Source: Sphingomonadaceae bacterium (lineage in GTDB: Bacteria > Pseudomonadota > Alphaproteobacteria > Sphingomonadales > Sphingomonadaceae). Taken from it: a DNA stretch of 64,000 bases. Below the pieces are notes generated by a model. That model saw only the letters and a list, made by a program, of their open reading frames with translations, did no database searches and was not told the DNA's origin. A program made the translations under genes and the position numbers. The stretch lies in contig JANWWL010000009.1 of the NCBI GenBank assembly GCA_025056155.1, forward strand, positions 124,001 to 188,000, in the 5' to 3' direction. Positions 43,064 to 56,550 of the stretch are shown piece by piece. Position 1 is the first letter of the stretch. Every line of letters starts with the position of its first letter.

Positions 43064-44779
43064 TCAGATGTCGGCGTAACAGTGGGTCTCGGCGGCCGCG
43101 CCGGGGTGAGTCACGGCCCCCTCCGAGGCCGGGCCCACCACTTGCGCGTAGCGCCACAGGGCCCCCGAGCCATAGTCGTGCGGGCGCGGCCGCCAACGCG
43201 CGCGCCGCGTCGCCAGCACGTCTTCGTCCACGAGCAGGTCGATCGTGCCGGCCTCGGCGTCGATGCGGATCCGGTCGCCATCCTCCACCAGTGCGATGGG
43301 CCCGCCGACCGCGGCCTCCGGCCCCACATGGCCCACGCAGAAGCCGCGCGTGGCGCCCGAGAAGCGCCCGTCGGTCACGAGCGCCACCTCCTCGCCCATC
43401 CCCTGGCCATAAAGGGCGGCCGTGGTCGCCAGCATCTCGCGCATCCCCGGCCCGCCCTTGGGCCCTTCGTAGCGGATCACGATCACCTCGCCCGGGCGAT
43501 AGGCGCGGGCTTCCACCGCGGCAAAGGCGTCCTCCTCGCGGTCGAAGCAGCGGGCCGGGCCTTCGAACACCAGCTGCCGCAGGCCCGCCACCTTCACGAT
43601 CGCTCCGTCCGGTGCCAGAGTGCCCTTGAGCGCCACCACGCCACCCGTGGGCGAAAGGGGGTTGGACACGGGGCGGACCACCTCTTGGTCGGCCCGCCAG
43701 ATGACCTCCCGAAGCTCCTCGCCCAGCGTGCGGCCCGTCACCGTCAGGCACTCGCCATCGAGCAGGCCTGCGTCCAACAGCGCTTTCATCACCAGGCGCA
43801 CGCCCCCGGCCAGATGAAGGTCCCGAGCCACGAACCGGCCCCCGGGTTGCAGGTCGGCGATCCACGGGGTGGTGCGGAACAGCTCGGCGACGTCGTGCAG
43901 GGTGAAGCGGATGCCGGCCTCGTGCGCCATGGCGGGCAAGTGGAGTGCGGCGTTCGTGGACCCGCCGGTCGCAGCCACCACCCGGGCGGCGTTCGCAAAG
44001 GCGGCCCGCGTGCAGATGTCGCGCGGGCGGATGTTGCGCTCGAGCAGGTGCATCACCGCCCGGCCCGAGGCGCGGGCGACCTCCATCCGCTGAGGGTCCG
44101 GCGCGGGGGCCATGTTCGCCCCCGGCAGCGACAGCCCGATCGCCTCGCCCACGCAGGCCATGGTGTTGGCCGTGAACTGGCCGCCGCAGGCGCCGTCGCC
44201 GGGGCAGGCCACCTTTTCGAGCGCCACCAGCTCTTCGAGCGGGCAGCGCCCGGCCGCGTGCGCGCCGACGGCCTCGAACACGTCCTTGATGGTCACGTCT
44301 CGGCCCTGGAAGCGCCCGGGCAAGATCGAGCCCCCATAGACGAAGACGCTTGGCACATTCAGGCGCAGCATCGCCATCATCATGCCGGGCAGGCTCTTGT
44401 CGCAGCCCGCGAAGCCCACGAGCGCGTCGTAGCAGTGGCCGCGCACCGAAAGCTCGATCGAATCGGCGATCACCTCGCGGCTCACGAGCGAAGCCTTCAT
44501 GCCGGCATGCCCCATGGCGATCCCGTCCGTCACCGTGATCGTGTTGAACCGGCGCGGCGTGCCGCCCGCCTCGATCACCCCTTCCCGGGCCGCCTCGGCC
44601 TGCGCATCGAGGCGGGTGTTGCAGGGCGCGGAGTCGTTGCCGGCCGAGACGACGCCCACGAACGGCCGGGCGATGTCGTCTTCCGAAAGCCCCATGGCGT
44701 AGAAGAACGCACGGTGGGGGGCGCGTTCGGGGCCTTGCGTCACGTGCCGGCTGGGCAGGCGGGTCTTGTCGATGGGCAT
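43064..44779 (-). CDS. ilvD: Dihydroxy-acid dehydratase
   Basis: [82 protein letters not shown]. Start at 44779 chosen. Confidence 0.97.
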   Translation of the reverse strand: MPIDKTRLPSRHVTQGPERAPHRAFFYAMGLSEDDIARPFVGVVSAGNDSAPCNTRLDAQAEAAREGVIEAGGTPRRFNTITVTDGIAMGHAGMKASLVSREVIADSIELSVRGHCYDALVGFAGCDKSLPGMMMAMLRLNVPSVFVYGGSILPGRFQGRDVTIKDVFEAVGAHAAGRCPLEELVALEKVACPGDGACGGQFTANTMACVGEAIGLSLPGANMAPAPDPQRMEVARASGRAVMHLLERNIRPRDICTRAAFANAARVVAATGGSTNAALHLPAMAHEAGIRFTLHDVAELFRTTPWIADLQPGGRFVARDLHLAGGVRLVMKALLDAGLLDGECLTVTGRTLGEELREVIWRADQEVVRPVSNPLSPTGGVVALKGTLAPDGAIVKVAGLRQLVFEGPARCFDREEDAFAAVEARAYRPGEVIVIRYEGPKGGPGMREMLATTAALYGQGMGEEVALVTDGRFSGATRGFCVGHVGPEAAVGGPIALVEDGDRIRIDAEAGTIDLLVDEDVLATRRARWRPRPHDYGSGALWRYAQVVGPASEGAVTHPGAAAETHCYADI

Positions 44780-44936
44780 GGCGGCTCCCTCGCGGTACGG
44801 TTGCCGGGGTGGGTCGCTCGTCGTCAACGGCCTCCTGATGGCGCCGCGCCGGCCGAGCGGCATGGCCCGACCGCCGGGCCCTCCTGGAGCTTCCGGTGGT
44901 GGTGCCGGAAGGGAGACAGGATCGCGCGCCGGGTGC

Positions 44937-45695
44937 TCAGGCCGCCTGGCCCCGCGCCAGCAGCCCCACGAACAGCGCAAGGCCCAAGGCCACCACGCCT
45001 CGCTTGAGCCATGAGTCGGGCAGGCGGCTGATGAGACGGGCGCCCAGCCAGCTGCCGCCCAAGGCGCCTGCGCCCAACGCCAGGGCGGGCGCCCAGGCCA
45101 CCTCGCCCGATGCGGCGAAGACGGCCGCCGCGGCGGCATTCATGGCGGCGGCCAGCGCGTTCTTGCCGGCCTGGGCCACCTTCACCGCCGCTCCGCCCAG
45201 CGTGAACAGCGCGAGCATCAGAAAGCCGATCCCACCCCCGAAGTAGCCGCCATACACCGCCACCAGACCCTGCCCGGCGCGGATCCACCACGCGCCCGGA
45301 TGCCGGGCCCGCAGCGGGCGGCCGAAGGCCCCCCGAGCGAACAGCAGGGTGGCGGCCAGCACCAGCCACGGCAGCAGCGCGCGGAACAGGTCCGACGGCG
45401 TCACGAGCAGGAGGCCCGCCCCGACCGCACCGCCGGCGAGGCTCGTCGTCAACAGGGCCCGGAACGGCACTGGGCCCACCGGGCCGATCAGCCGGCGGTT
45501 GGCGAGACCCGAGGCGATCTGGCCCGGGAACAGCGCGACAGTGGACGTCAGATTGGCCACCCGGGCGTCGAGGCCGGCCAGCATCAAGGCCGGTAGGGTC
45601 ACGAAGCTGCCGCCACCCGCCAGCGCGTTCTGCACCCCCGCCCACAGGCCCGCCCCCAGGAGGAAGAGGAGCGTCACGAAATCCGTCTCGGCCAC
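44937..45695 (-). CDS. TSUP (TauE/SafE) family membrane permease
   Basis: [68 protein letters not shown]. Confidence 0.94.
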   Translation of the reverse strand: MAETDFVTLLFLLGAGLWAGVQNALAGGGSFVTLPALMLAGLDARVANLTSTVALFPGQIASGLANRRLIGPVGPVPFRALLTTSLAGGAVGAGLLLVTPSDLFRALLPWLVLAATLLFARGAFGRPLRARHPGAWWIRAGQGLVAVYGGYFGGGIGFLMLALFTLGGAAVKVAQAGKNALAAAMNAAAAAVFAASGEVAWAPALALGAGALGGSWLGARLISRLPDSWLKRGVVALGLALFVGLLARGQAA

Positions 45696-45751
45696 AGGCG
45701 TGCCTTGCCGGCCGGGCGCGGGCTTGTCTAATCCCAGGAGAGGCCGCTTGC

Positions 45752-47082
<1,331 letters not shown>

Positions 47083-47086
<4 letters not shown>

Positions 47087-47883
47087 CGCTCCCGCGGGTG
47101 CTGGCCATCGGCGGTTCGGACTCAGGGGGCGGTGCGGGCATCCAGGCGGACGTGAAGACCATCCTGGCTTCAGGCGGCTTCGCCGCGACCGCCGTGACGG
47201 CCGTGACCGCCCAGGACACGATCGGGGTCGAGGCCGTCCATGCCGTGCCCCCGGACGTGGTGGCCGCCCAGATCCGCTTGGTGCTGGCCGACCTCGGGGC
47301 CGACGCGGTCAAGACCGGCATGCTGGGGGATGCCGCCATCGTGGGGGCCGTGGCGGATGCCCTGGCGGGCTTCACGGGCCCCCTGGTGGTCGATCCCGTC
47401 ATGGTGGCCAAGGGTGGGGCGCCGCTGCTCGCCCCGGAGGCCGTGCCGGTGCTGTGCGACCGGCTGATCGCCCGCGCCACGGTCGTGACCCCCAACGTCC
47501 CCGAGCTCGAGGCACTGCTGGACCTGACCATCGCGGACGAGGCGGACCTGCTGCTGGCGGCCCAGGAACTCTTGACGCTCGGGCCTCAGGCCGTGCTCGC
47601 CAAGGGCGGGCATCTTGAAGGCGCGGAGGTGGCGGACTGGCTCGTCACGCGCGACGGCCAGCGCCGCTTCGCTTCGCCCCGCATCGCCTCGCGGCACACC
47701 CATGGCACGGGCTGCACGCTGGCCAGCGCGCTCGCCACGAGCCTGGCCGCCGGCCGGCCGCTCGAGGAAGCGGTGGTTGAAGCGCGCGCGTTCGTGGCGC
47801 AGGCGATCCACCATGCGCCCGGGCTTGGCCGCGGCCACGGGCCCTTGGGCCACGGCTGGCCGCTCGCCTCCACCCGAACCTGA
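47083..47883 (+). CDS. thiD: Bifunctional hydroxymethylpyrimidine kinase/phosphomethylpyrimidine kinase
   Basis: [62 protein letters not shown] start overlapping the glmM stop. Confidence 0.95.
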
Positions 47884-47895
47884 GGTGGGCGGGGC

Positions 47896-48460
47896 ATGGG
47901 GATCGTCTTTGGCGTGGACGAGGTGGGGCGCGGGCCGCTCGCCGGCCCGGTGCTGGCCGCGGCCGTGTGCTGGTGGGTGCCGGTGGAGGGCGTGCGAGAC
48001 TCTAAGGCGCTGCGGGCCTCCGCCCGCGAACGCCTCGCGGTCGCCATCCGGCGGGCCTGCCCCGTGGCGCTGGGCGCGGCTTCGGCGCGCGAGATCGACC
48101 GGCGGGGCGTTCTCGAGGCGTCGCTCGAGGCCATGGCGCGGGCCGTGGCACGGCTCGTCCGCCAGGTGGGCCCGCCCGATCTCGTGCTGGTCGACGGCGA
48201 CCGGTTGCCGCCGCTCACCTTTCCCGCCCGCGCCGTCGTGCGCGGCGATGCCCGCGAGCCCGCGATTGCCGCCGCTTCGATCGTGGCCAAGGTGGCCCGC
48301 GACCGCCTGATGGTGCGGCTGGGGGCGGCGGACCCGCGATTCGGTTTCGAAGTGCACAAGGGCTATCCCACGGCCCGCCATCTGGCGGCCCTGGCCGTCC
48401 ACGGGCCCGGGCCCCATCACCGCCGCTCGTTCCATCCCGTCCGCTCGTTCCTCGTCACGT

Positions 48461-48462
<2 letters not shown>
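47896..48462 (+). CDS. rnhB: Ribonuclease HII
   Basis: GVDEVGRGPLAGPVLAAAVCW; EPAIAAASIVAKVARDRLM; YPTARHLAALAVHGPGPHHRRSF. Confidence 0.96.
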
Positions 48463-49681
<1,219 letters not shown>

Positions 49682-49742
49682 GCGGGTTGCGTTGATATAA
49701 CGTCACCTCTATCCCGGCGCTTCCACGCTCCGGAGGCTTGCC

Positions 49743-51794
49743 ATGCGCGCCCTGATCGTCCCCGTCCTGCTGCTCGGTGTCCCGGTCGCGGCCCAGCCCA
49801 AGGCGCCCCACTTCGGCCTGCCGCCCGACATCGTCGTGACCGCCCCCTATCCCCGCGACCTGCTGTTCGTCCTGTCGGGCGTTTCCATCGTGACGGAAGA
49901 CGAGCTGGCGCGGATCGTGCGCCCCACCGTCGGCGAGACGCTGGCCCGGCTGCCGGGCGTCTCGTCGACCTTCTTCGGCCCCGGCGCGGCCGCACCCGTC
50001 CTGCGGGGTCTGCAGGGCCAGCGCGTGCGCGTGCTGACGGACGGCATCGGCACCTTCGACGTCTCGGCCACGTCACCCGACCATGCCGTGGCCTTGTCGC
50101 CCTTCGCGGCCGAGCGGATCGAAGTGATCCGCGGGCCCGAGGTCCTGCTCTATGGCGCCAACGCCATCGGGGGCGTCGTCAACGCCTACGACCGGCGGAT
50201 CCCGCGCGGCCGGCCCGAGGGCGGATTCCATCTGGACGCGCTGGCGGGGATCGCTTCGGCCGCCCGCGAGGCCCGGGCGGGCGGCAGCCTCGACCTGGCG
50301 CTGGGCCCCCGCCTCGTGGCCCACGTGGACGGCACGTTCCTCAACGCGCGCGACCTGCGTACGGGGGGCTTCGTCTTCTCCCGCCCGGTCCGCGCCGAGG
50401 CCGAGGAGGAGGGGCTCGACCCCGATGACCACGCACGCCGCGGCCGGATCCCCAACACGGCCGTGCGCGCCTTTGACGTGGCGGGTGGCCTGTCGTGGAG
50501 CTCGGGCACCGGCGCCTCAGCCGGCCTCTCGCTGGCGCGCTTCGAAAGCCGTTACGGCATACCCAACCGGCTCGCGTTCGGGCACGACCACCATGGCCAT
50601 CACGACCGGGAAGACCATCACGCGCACGAGGACATCCGCCTCGATCTGCGCCAGACTCGGCTAGACGGCCGGGTCGAGGTGCCCTTGGGCGGCGTCTTCG
50701 AGCGGCTGCGCCTGCGCGGCGGCTTTGCCGACTATGCTCACGACGAGCTGGAGAAGGACGGCACGGTCGGCACGCGCTTCCTCTCGGACGGTGGCGAGCT
50801 GCGGGCCGAACTGGTGCAGCGCGAGCGGAGCGGTTGGAAGGGGGCGAGCGGCCTTCAGTTCCTCGCCCGCCGGCTCGATGCCCAGGGCGAGGAAGCCTAC
50901 ATCCCGGAAAATCATATCCGGCAGGTGGGGCTGTTCACCCTGCAGGAATTCGATCTGGGGGCCTTCAAGGTGGAGGCGGCCGGACGCTTCGAGCATGCCC
51001 GGGTCCGCTCAAAGGTGCGCCCGTTTGCGCGGGGCTTCTCGGCGCTGTCGGCTTCGGTGGGAGCTTCGGTGCCCGTGGCGCCCGGTGCGCGCGCGGGCCT
51101 GTCGTTCACCCACGCCGAGCGCGCGCCGTCGGCGGAGGAGCTTCTGTCCGACGGTCCCCACCTTGCCACCCAGGCCTTCGAGGTGGGCGATCCCGACCTT
51201 GGCAAGGAACGTTCGAACGGGCTCGAGGCGACGCTTCGGGGCCGCGGCGAAGGCTGGCGGGCCGAGCTCGCCCTGTTCCACACCCGCTTCGGCCGGTTCA
51301 TCGCCCTCGAACCCACGGGCGAGGAAGAGGATGAGCTGCCGGTCTTCGCCTATCGGGGCAAGAAGGCTCGGTTCACGGGGCTCGAACTCGATGCCGAGGC
51401 GCGCCTTGCCGGCGGGGGCTGGGGCGAACTGCGCGGGGGGGTGCTCCTCGACTGGGTGCGGGCCACCCTCGAAGGGGGCGAGCCGGCCCCCCAGATCCCG
51501 CCGTTGCGGGTCTTGGCCTATCTGAAAGGCGAACGCGCTCACCTGAGCGCTCGGGTGGAGGTCGAGCGGGTGACTCGGCAGGACCGCGTGGCCCAATTCG
51601 AGGGGCCGACCGACGGCTGGACGATGTTGAACCTTGCGCTGGCCTGGCGGCCCTGGGGCGACCGCGACCGCGTCGTCCTTCTGGAAGCCCAGAACCTGAC
51701 CGACGTGGAAGCGCGCCGGCACGCAAGCCTCCTTAGGGACTTCGCTCCGCTGGCCGGCCGCGACGTCCGGCTGTCGGTCCGCCTCGGCTTCTAG
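49743..51794 (+). CDS. TonB-dependent receptor with His-rich loop (ZnuD-like candidate)
   Basis: Plug domain (GETLARLPGVSSTFFGPGAAAPVLRGLQGQRVRVLTDGIGTFDVSATSPDHAVALSPFAAERIEVIRGPEVLLYGANAIGGVVNAYD) and GHDHHGHHDREDHHAHED. Confidence 0.93.
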   Translation: MRALIVPVLLLGVPVAAQPKAPHFGLPPDIVVTAPYPRDLLFVLSGVSIVTEDELARIVRPTVGETLARLPGVSSTFFGPGAAAPVLRGLQGQRVRVLTDGIGTFDVSATSPDHAVALSPFAAERIEVIRGPEVLLYGANAIGGVVNAYDRRIPRGRPEGGFHLDALAGIASAAREARAGGSLDLALGPRLVAHVDGTFLNARDLRTGGFVFSRPVRAEAEEEGLDPDDHARRGRIPNTAVRAFDVAGGLSWSSGTGASAGLSLARFESRYGIPNRLAFGHDHHGHHDREDHHAHEDIRLDLRQTRLDGRVEVPLGGVFERLRLRGGFADYAHDELEKDGTVGTRFLSDGGELRAELVQRERSGWKGASGLQFLARRLDAQGEEAYIPENHIRQVGLFTLQEFDLGAFKVEAAGRFEHARVRSKVRPFARGFSALSASVGASVPVAPGARAGLSFTHAERAPSAEELLSDGPHLATQAFEVGDPDLGKERSNGLEATLRGRGEGWRAELALFHTRFGRFIALEPTGEEEDELPVFAYRGKKARFTGLELDAEARLAGGGWGELRGGVLLDWVRATLEGGEPAPQIPPLRVLAYLKGERAHLSARVEVERVTRQDRVAQFEGPTDGWTMLNLALAWRPWGDRDRVVLLEAQNLTDVEARRHASLLRDFAPLAGRDVRLSVRLGF

Positions 51795-51797
51795 ACC

Positions 51798-52898
51798 TCA
51801 AGCACCGTGCAGGATGTGCAGGATGTCGCCGTCCTTGACCACATAGCCGCGGCCCTCGGCGCGCAGGCGGCCGGCCTCCCGGGCCCGGGCTTCGCCGCCC
51901 AAGGCCACGTAGTCGGCAAAGCTCACCACCTCGGCCCGGATGAAGCGAGCTTCGAAGTCGGAGTGGATGACGCCGGCGGCCTCGCCAGCCGTAGCCCCGC
52001 GCCGCACCGTCCAGGCCCGCGTTTCCTTGGGGCCGGCCGTGAAGAACGTCACGAGGTCGAGGAGGGCATGGGCCGCCTGCACCACGCGGGCGAGGCCGGT
52101 TTCCTGAAGCCCCAGCTCGGCAAGGAACGCGGAACGCTCCGAGGGGCTCAAGCGCGCGATCTGAGATTCGATTTCGGCTGAGACGACGACGGCGCCCGCC
52201 CCTTCCCGTTCCGCCATGCGGGCCACGGCCTGCGACCAGGCGTTGCCGGTGGCGGCGGCCGCTTCGTCCACGTTGCAGACGTAGAGCACCGGCCGGGTGG
52301 TGAGGAGCTGGGCGGTCTTGAGCACCCGGGCTTCCTCGGCGTCGCGGGGCTTGGCCTCGCGCGCCGGCCGGCCGGCCTGCAACAGTTCGAGCGCTTCCCC
52401 CAGGATGCGGGCGGCGGGCTGCGCCAGCCGGTCGCCGGCGCGGGCTTTCTTGAGGAGTGCGGGCACGCGCCGCTCGAGGCTTTCGAGGTCCGCCAGCATC
52501 AGTTCGGTGTTGACCGTCGCGGCGTCGGCCAACGGGTCGACCCGGCCCTCGACATGGGTGACGTCCGGGCTCTCGAAGCAGCGCAGCACGTGCGCGATGG
52601 CGTCCACCTCCCGGATGTGGGCCAGGAACCGGTTGCCCAGGCCCTCGCCCTGGGCCGCGCCGCGCACGAGACCGGCGATGTCCACGAACGAGAGTTGGGT
52701 GGGCACGATGCGGGCCGAACCGGCGATGGCTGCGATCGTTGCCAGCCGGGGGTCGGGCACGTCCACTTGGCCCACGTTCGGTTCGATCGTGCAGAAGGGA
52801 TAGTTCGCGGCCTGGGCGGCGGCCGTCTCGGTAAGCGCGTTGAAGAGCGTGGACTTGCCCACGTTGGGCAAGCCCACGATGCCCACCCTAAGGCCCAT
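51798..52898 (-). CDS. ychF: Redox-regulated ATPase/GTPase YchF
   Basis: MGLRVGIVGLPNVGKSTLFNALTETAAAQAANYPFCTIEPNVGQVDVPDPRL. Confidence 0.97.
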   Translation of the reverse strand: MGLRVGIVGLPNVGKSTLFNALTETAAAQAANYPFCTIEPNVGQVDVPDPRLATIAAIAGSARIVPTQLSFVDIAGLVRGAAQGEGLGNRFLAHIREVDAIAHVLRCFESPDVTHVEGRVDPLADAATVNTELMLADLESLERRVPALLKKARAGDRLAQPAARILGEALELLQAGRPAREAKPRDAEEARVLKTAQLLTTRPVLYVCNVDEAAAATGNAWSQAVARMAEREGAGAVVVSAEIESQIARLSPSERSAFLAELGLQETGLARVVQAAHALLDLVTFFTAGPKETRAWTVRRGATAGEAAGVIHSDFEARFIRAEVVSFADYVALGGEARAREAGRLRAEGRGYVVKDGDILHILHGA

Positions 52899-53472
52899 GG
52901 GCGCCTTCCCGCTGGCGCAGCGCCACGTCGCTCATGAACCGTTCCGTATGCCCGGCGGCCAACAGGGGGGCGAGGTGCGCCAAGTCTTCCAACAGCCGGT
53001 CCAGGGCGGGGCGCAGGGCCTTGTCCCAGGGGGACAGCACATAGCCCGTCACGCGGGCCCGGTCGCCCGGGTGGCCGATGCCGATGCGCACCCGCCAGTA
53101 GCCAGGCCCGACCAGCCGATCGATGGACTTGAGCCCGTTGTGCCCGGCATGCCCACCCCCGCGCTTCACCTTCACACGCAAGGGTTCCAGATCGAGCTCG
53201 TCGTGGAACACCACCAAGGCCTCGGGGCTCAGCTTCAGCCACCGCAACGCCTCGGCCACCGACCGGCCGCTTTCGTTCATGAAGGTCTGGGGCTTGAGCA
53301 GCGACACCCGCTCATCGCCCAGGCGACCGTCGCTCACCAGGCCCTGGAACCGCGCGCGCCAGGGCGGAAAGCCATGGACCCGGTGGATGGAGTCCACCGC
53401 CTCGAAGCCCACGTTGTGGCGATCCCGGGCATGCTCCGGGCCAGGGTTCCCCAGCCCGGCGAACAGGCGCAT
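52888..53472 (-). CDS. pth: Peptidyl-tRNA hydrolase
   Basis: MRLFAGLGNPGPEHARDRHNVGFEAVD; KPQTFMNESGRSV; HDELDLEPLRVKVKRGGGHAGHNGLKSI. Confidence 0.97.
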   Translation of the reverse strand: MRLFAGLGNPGPEHARDRHNVGFEAVDSIHRVHGFPPWRARFQGLVSDGRLGDERVSLLKPQTFMNESGRSVAEALRWLKLSPEALVVFHDELDLEPLRVKVKRGGGHAGHNGLKSIDRLVGPGYWRVRIGIGHPGDRARVTGYVLSPWDKALRPALDRLLEDLAHLAPLLAAGHTERFMSDVALRQREGAHGP

Positions 53473-53479
53473 CGAAAGC

Positions 53480-54088
53480 TCAGCCTTGGCCCGACGCCCC
53501 CTCGGCCGCTTCCTCTGCCTTGAGCCCCGACGGCGCCACGATGGTGGCGATCGTGAAGTCGCGCTCGATGGTGGGGCGCACGCGCGGGGGCAAGGTCACG
53601 GCCGAGATGTGGATCGACTGGCCCAGGTCGAATCCCGCCAGGTCGACCGTGATGTCGTCCGGAATGGCCTCGGCCGGGCACTGCAGCTCGATTTCGTGGC
53701 GGACCACGTTCAAGACGCCCCCCCGCTTGAGGCCAGGGCAGGCTTCTTCGTGCACGAAGCGGACGGGCACCAGCACCGTCACGGTCGAGGCCTCGCTCAC
53801 GCGCAGAAAGTCGGCGTGGATGGGCCGGTCGGTCACCACGTGGAATTGCACGTCGCGCGGGATGGTGCGGTGGACGGTGTCGCCTACGGCGATGTCGATC
53901 ACGGAGTTCATGAAGCGGCCGCCGGCCAGCTGTTTCACGAGCAGTCGCTCCTCGATGGCGATGGGCAGCGGGGGCTGGCCGCCACCATAGATCACGGCCG
54001 GCACCCGGCCTTGCCGGCGCATCGCGCGGGAGGCTCCCTTGCCCACCTTGGCGCGCGCTTCCGCCGGCAGCGTCAGCACGTCGGTCAT
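53480..54088 (-). CDS. rplY: 50S ribosomal protein L25/general stress protein Ctc
   Basis: [57 protein letters not shown]; upstream of pth. Confidence 0.95.
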   Translation of the reverse strand: MTDVLTLPAEARAKVGKGASRAMRRQGRVPAVIYGGGQPPLPIAIEERLLVKQLAGGRFMNSVIDIAVGDTVHRTIPRDVQFHVVTDRPIHADFLRVSEASTVTVLVPVRFVHEEACPGLKRGGVLNVVRHEIELQCPAEAIPDDITVDLAGFDLGQSIHISAVTLPPRVRPTIERDFTIATIVAPSGLKAEEAAEGASGQG

Positions 54089-54246
54089 GCGTCTCTCCAG
54101 GCTTGACCCGGCGCCTCCAGGGTGCGGCCGGGTCGCCGGCGACTAGGCGAAGCGAGGGACGGGCGCAACGGGCCGGATTAGATTGCGCATGCGAGGCAGA
54201 CGCAATTCCATCTTGCACGCCGCAGGCGCGGACGCTACCGACGAGC

Positions 54247-54261
54247 TGAGAAGCATTCTCA
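54247..54261. promoter_or_regulatory. Candidate Fur box
   Basis: TGAGAAGCATTCTCA; 7-1-7 inverted repeat, 11 of 14 defined positions match TGATAATnATTATCA, 22 bp before the TonB receptor start. Confidence 0.6.
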
Positions 54262-54282
54262 ATAGCAGAGGGGGATCGTCAC

Positions 54283-56550
54283 GTGCCCAACCGCCTCGTC
54301 ACCTGGCTCGCGACCCTGGCCGGTGCCCCCGCCCTCGCCGCACCCGAACCCGGTGACCCCGCCGCTCTCGCCGAAGCGGCGCTCGCCCCCTATCCCGACA
54401 TCCTCGTCATCGGCGCGCCCGAGCGCCTCTTCGACATCTCGGGCTCGGCCGCCATCGTCGGCCCTGAAGACCTCCGCCGGCAGCGCCCCTTCACGGTGAA
54501 CGAGGCGCTGCGCCAGGTGCCGGGCCTGTTCCCCCGCGACGAGGAAGGCGCCGGCGCCCGCCCCAACATCGGCATTCGGGGCCTCAACCCCACCCGTTCC
54601 ACCAAGGTGTTGCTGCTCGAAGACGGGATCCCGCTTGCCTTCGCGCCCTATGGCGACAACGCCTCCTACTACCACCCGCCGCTCGAGCGCTTCGACCGGA
54701 TCGAGGTGCTGAAAGGGGCCGCCCAGGTGCGCTTCGGGCCGCAGACGATCGGCGGCGTCGTCAACTACATCACCCCGCCGCTGCCCGACCGGTGGGGGGC
54801 GCAGCTCGCCGCCCAGGGTGGGAACCTGGGCACCTGGATGATCGATGGTCGCATCGGCGGCCCCCTCCTGAAGGGTGCGGTGCTGTTGCACGCCAACCAC
54901 AAGGAGACGGATGGTGCGCGCGCCAACCAGCGCCTGCGCTTTACCGACCTGTTCCTCAAGGCCGGCTGGGAGCTGGGGGAAGCTCAGGCCCTGACGGTCA
55001 AGCTGTCCCGCTTCGCCGAAAACAGCCAGGTCACCTACTCAGGCCTTCGCCGCGACGAGTTCGCCGCCGATCCCCGGCAGAACCCCTTCGTGAACGACCG
55101 GTTCGACACCGAGCGCTGGGGTGCGACCCTCGCCCACCTGTTCCGCATCTCCCCCGGCCTCGAGCTTCGCACCCACGCCTACTATTTCCGCTTCGACCGC
55201 GACTGGTGGCGCCAGTCCTCGAATTCGAACCAGCGGCCGAACGACGCGTCGGATCCCGCCTGCGGGGGCATGGCCAACCTGAATGCGACCTGCGGCAACG
55301 AAGGCCGCCTCAGAAGCTATGACACCTGGGGTCTCGAAAGCCGCCTCACCTTGGAACACGCAACGGCCTTGGGCGGCCGGGTCGGCGGGGAGACGGAGGT
55401 CGGCCTGCGCTTCCACTGGGAGGACCAATACCGCCGGCAATGGAACGGCGACACGCCGCGCGCTCGGGTGCCCGGCACGTCGGTCAACGCCGGGGTGCGC
55501 GAGAACAACGAGCGCTACGCACGGGCTTTCTCGGGATTTGTCCAGTCGCGCCTCGACTTCGGGCGATGGTCGCTCATCCCGGGTGTGCGCGGCGAAGTGG
55601 TCGAGTTCCGCCGCGTAAACTTGCCCGTCGACGTTCTCGTGGGCGGCCGGCCGTCGGGAGCGCAGACCGCCCGCAGCGAGGCCGAAACCCGGCTCGCCAA
55701 GGTCATTCCGGGTTTCGGCGTCACCGTCGCGGTGACCGACCGGCTGGTGGCCTATGGCGGCGTCCACCGCGGCTTTGCGCCGCCGCGCGTGGAAGACATC
55801 CTCACGCTCACGGGTGGCACCGTCGACCTCGATCCCGAATTGTCGTGGAACGGCGAAGCGGGGGTGCGGGGGGCGCCCGTCCCGGGCCTGTTTCTGGACG
55901 CCACCTTCTTCGCCATGGACTTCGAGAACCAGATCGTTCCGGCCTCGGTCGCGGGCGGGGTGGGGGCCACGCTCACCTCGGCCGGCCGCACCGTCCACCG
56001 CGGAGCGGAACTCGCGCTTCGCGTGTCGAGCGTGGAAGCTCGCCTGACCCGCGGCACCGACCTGTTCGCCCGCGCTGCGCTCACTTGGGTGCCCATGGCC
56101 CGCTACGCCTCAACCCGGATCACCACACCGCCCTGCTTCGACGGGCGCACCCCCGGCACGCCGGTCGCCACGGGCGCCGGGCCCCGGCCGTGCGGCGTGC
56201 CGTTCGATGCGAACGGCAACCGCCTGCCCTACGCGCCGGAATGGTTGCTCGACGCCGCCCTGGGCGTCGCCCACGGGGGTCTCACCGCCCAGGTCGAATT
56301 CGTGGGTCAGGGGGCGATGTTCGGCGACGACGTGAACCTCATCCCCGTCACGCCCGATGGGCAGCGGGGGCGCATCGACGGATGGGTGCAAATCAACCTG
56401 GCGGCGAGCTACGCGCCCGACGGCCGTCGTTGGGAGGTCTTCGCCACGGTCAAGAACCTGGCCGACCGGCTCGTGGTCGTCGACCGGGTGCGCGGCATAC
56501 TGCCGGGGTTGCCGCGGCTCGTGCAGGCCGGCGCCCGGCTGCGCTTCTAG
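54283..56550 (+). CDS. TonB-dependent siderophore-type receptor (FecA-like)
   Basis: QRPFTVNEALRQVPGLFPRDEEGAGARPNIGIRGLNPTRSTKVLLLEDGIPLAFAPYGDNASYYHPPLERFDRIEVLKGAAQVRFGPQTIGGVVNYITP; C-terminal Phe. Confidence 0.95.
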   Translation: MPNRLVTWLATLAGAPALAAPEPGDPAALAEAALAPYPDILVIGAPERLFDISGSAAIVGPEDLRRQRPFTVNEALRQVPGLFPRDEEGAGARPNIGIRGLNPTRSTKVLLLEDGIPLAFAPYGDNASYYHPPLERFDRIEVLKGAAQVRFGPQTIGGVVNYITPPLPDRWGAQLAAQGGNLGTWMIDGRIGGPLLKGAVLLHANHKETDGARANQRLRFTDLFLKAGWELGEAQALTVKLSRFAENSQVTYSGLRRDEFAADPRQNPFVNDRFDTERWGATLAHLFRISPGLELRTHAYYFRFDRDWWRQSSNSNQRPNDASDPACGGMANLNATCGNEGRLRSYDTWGLESRLTLEHATALGGRVGGETEVGLRFHWEDQYRRQWNGDTPRARVPGTSVNAGVRENNERYARAFSGFVQSRLDFGRWSLIPGVRGEVVEFRRVNLPVDVLVGGRPSGAQTARSEAETRLAKVIPGFGVTVAVTDRLVAYGGVHRGFAPPRVEDILTLTGGTVDLDPELSWNGEAGVRGAPVPGLFLDATFFAMDFENQIVPASVAGGVGATLTSAGRTVHRGAELALRVSSVEARLTRGTDLFARAALTWVPMARYASTRITTPPCFDGRTPGTPVATGAGPRPCGVPFDANGNRLPYAPEWLLDAALGVAHGGLTAQVEFVGQGAMFGDDVNLIPVTPDGQRGRIDGWVQINLAASYAPDGRRWEVFATVKNLADRLVVVDRVRGILPGLPRLVQAGARLRF

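Noticed and set aside
50495-51334. 279-aa alternative-frame ORF inside the TonB receptor
   Set aside because: Arg/Ala/Gly-rich off-frame reading of a clear receptor gene.
49743-56550. Two TonB receptors as one metal-uptake island
   Set aside because: They are separated by housekeeping ychF-pth-rplY, and no ABC transporter, TonB/ExbBD or siderophore gene is nearby.
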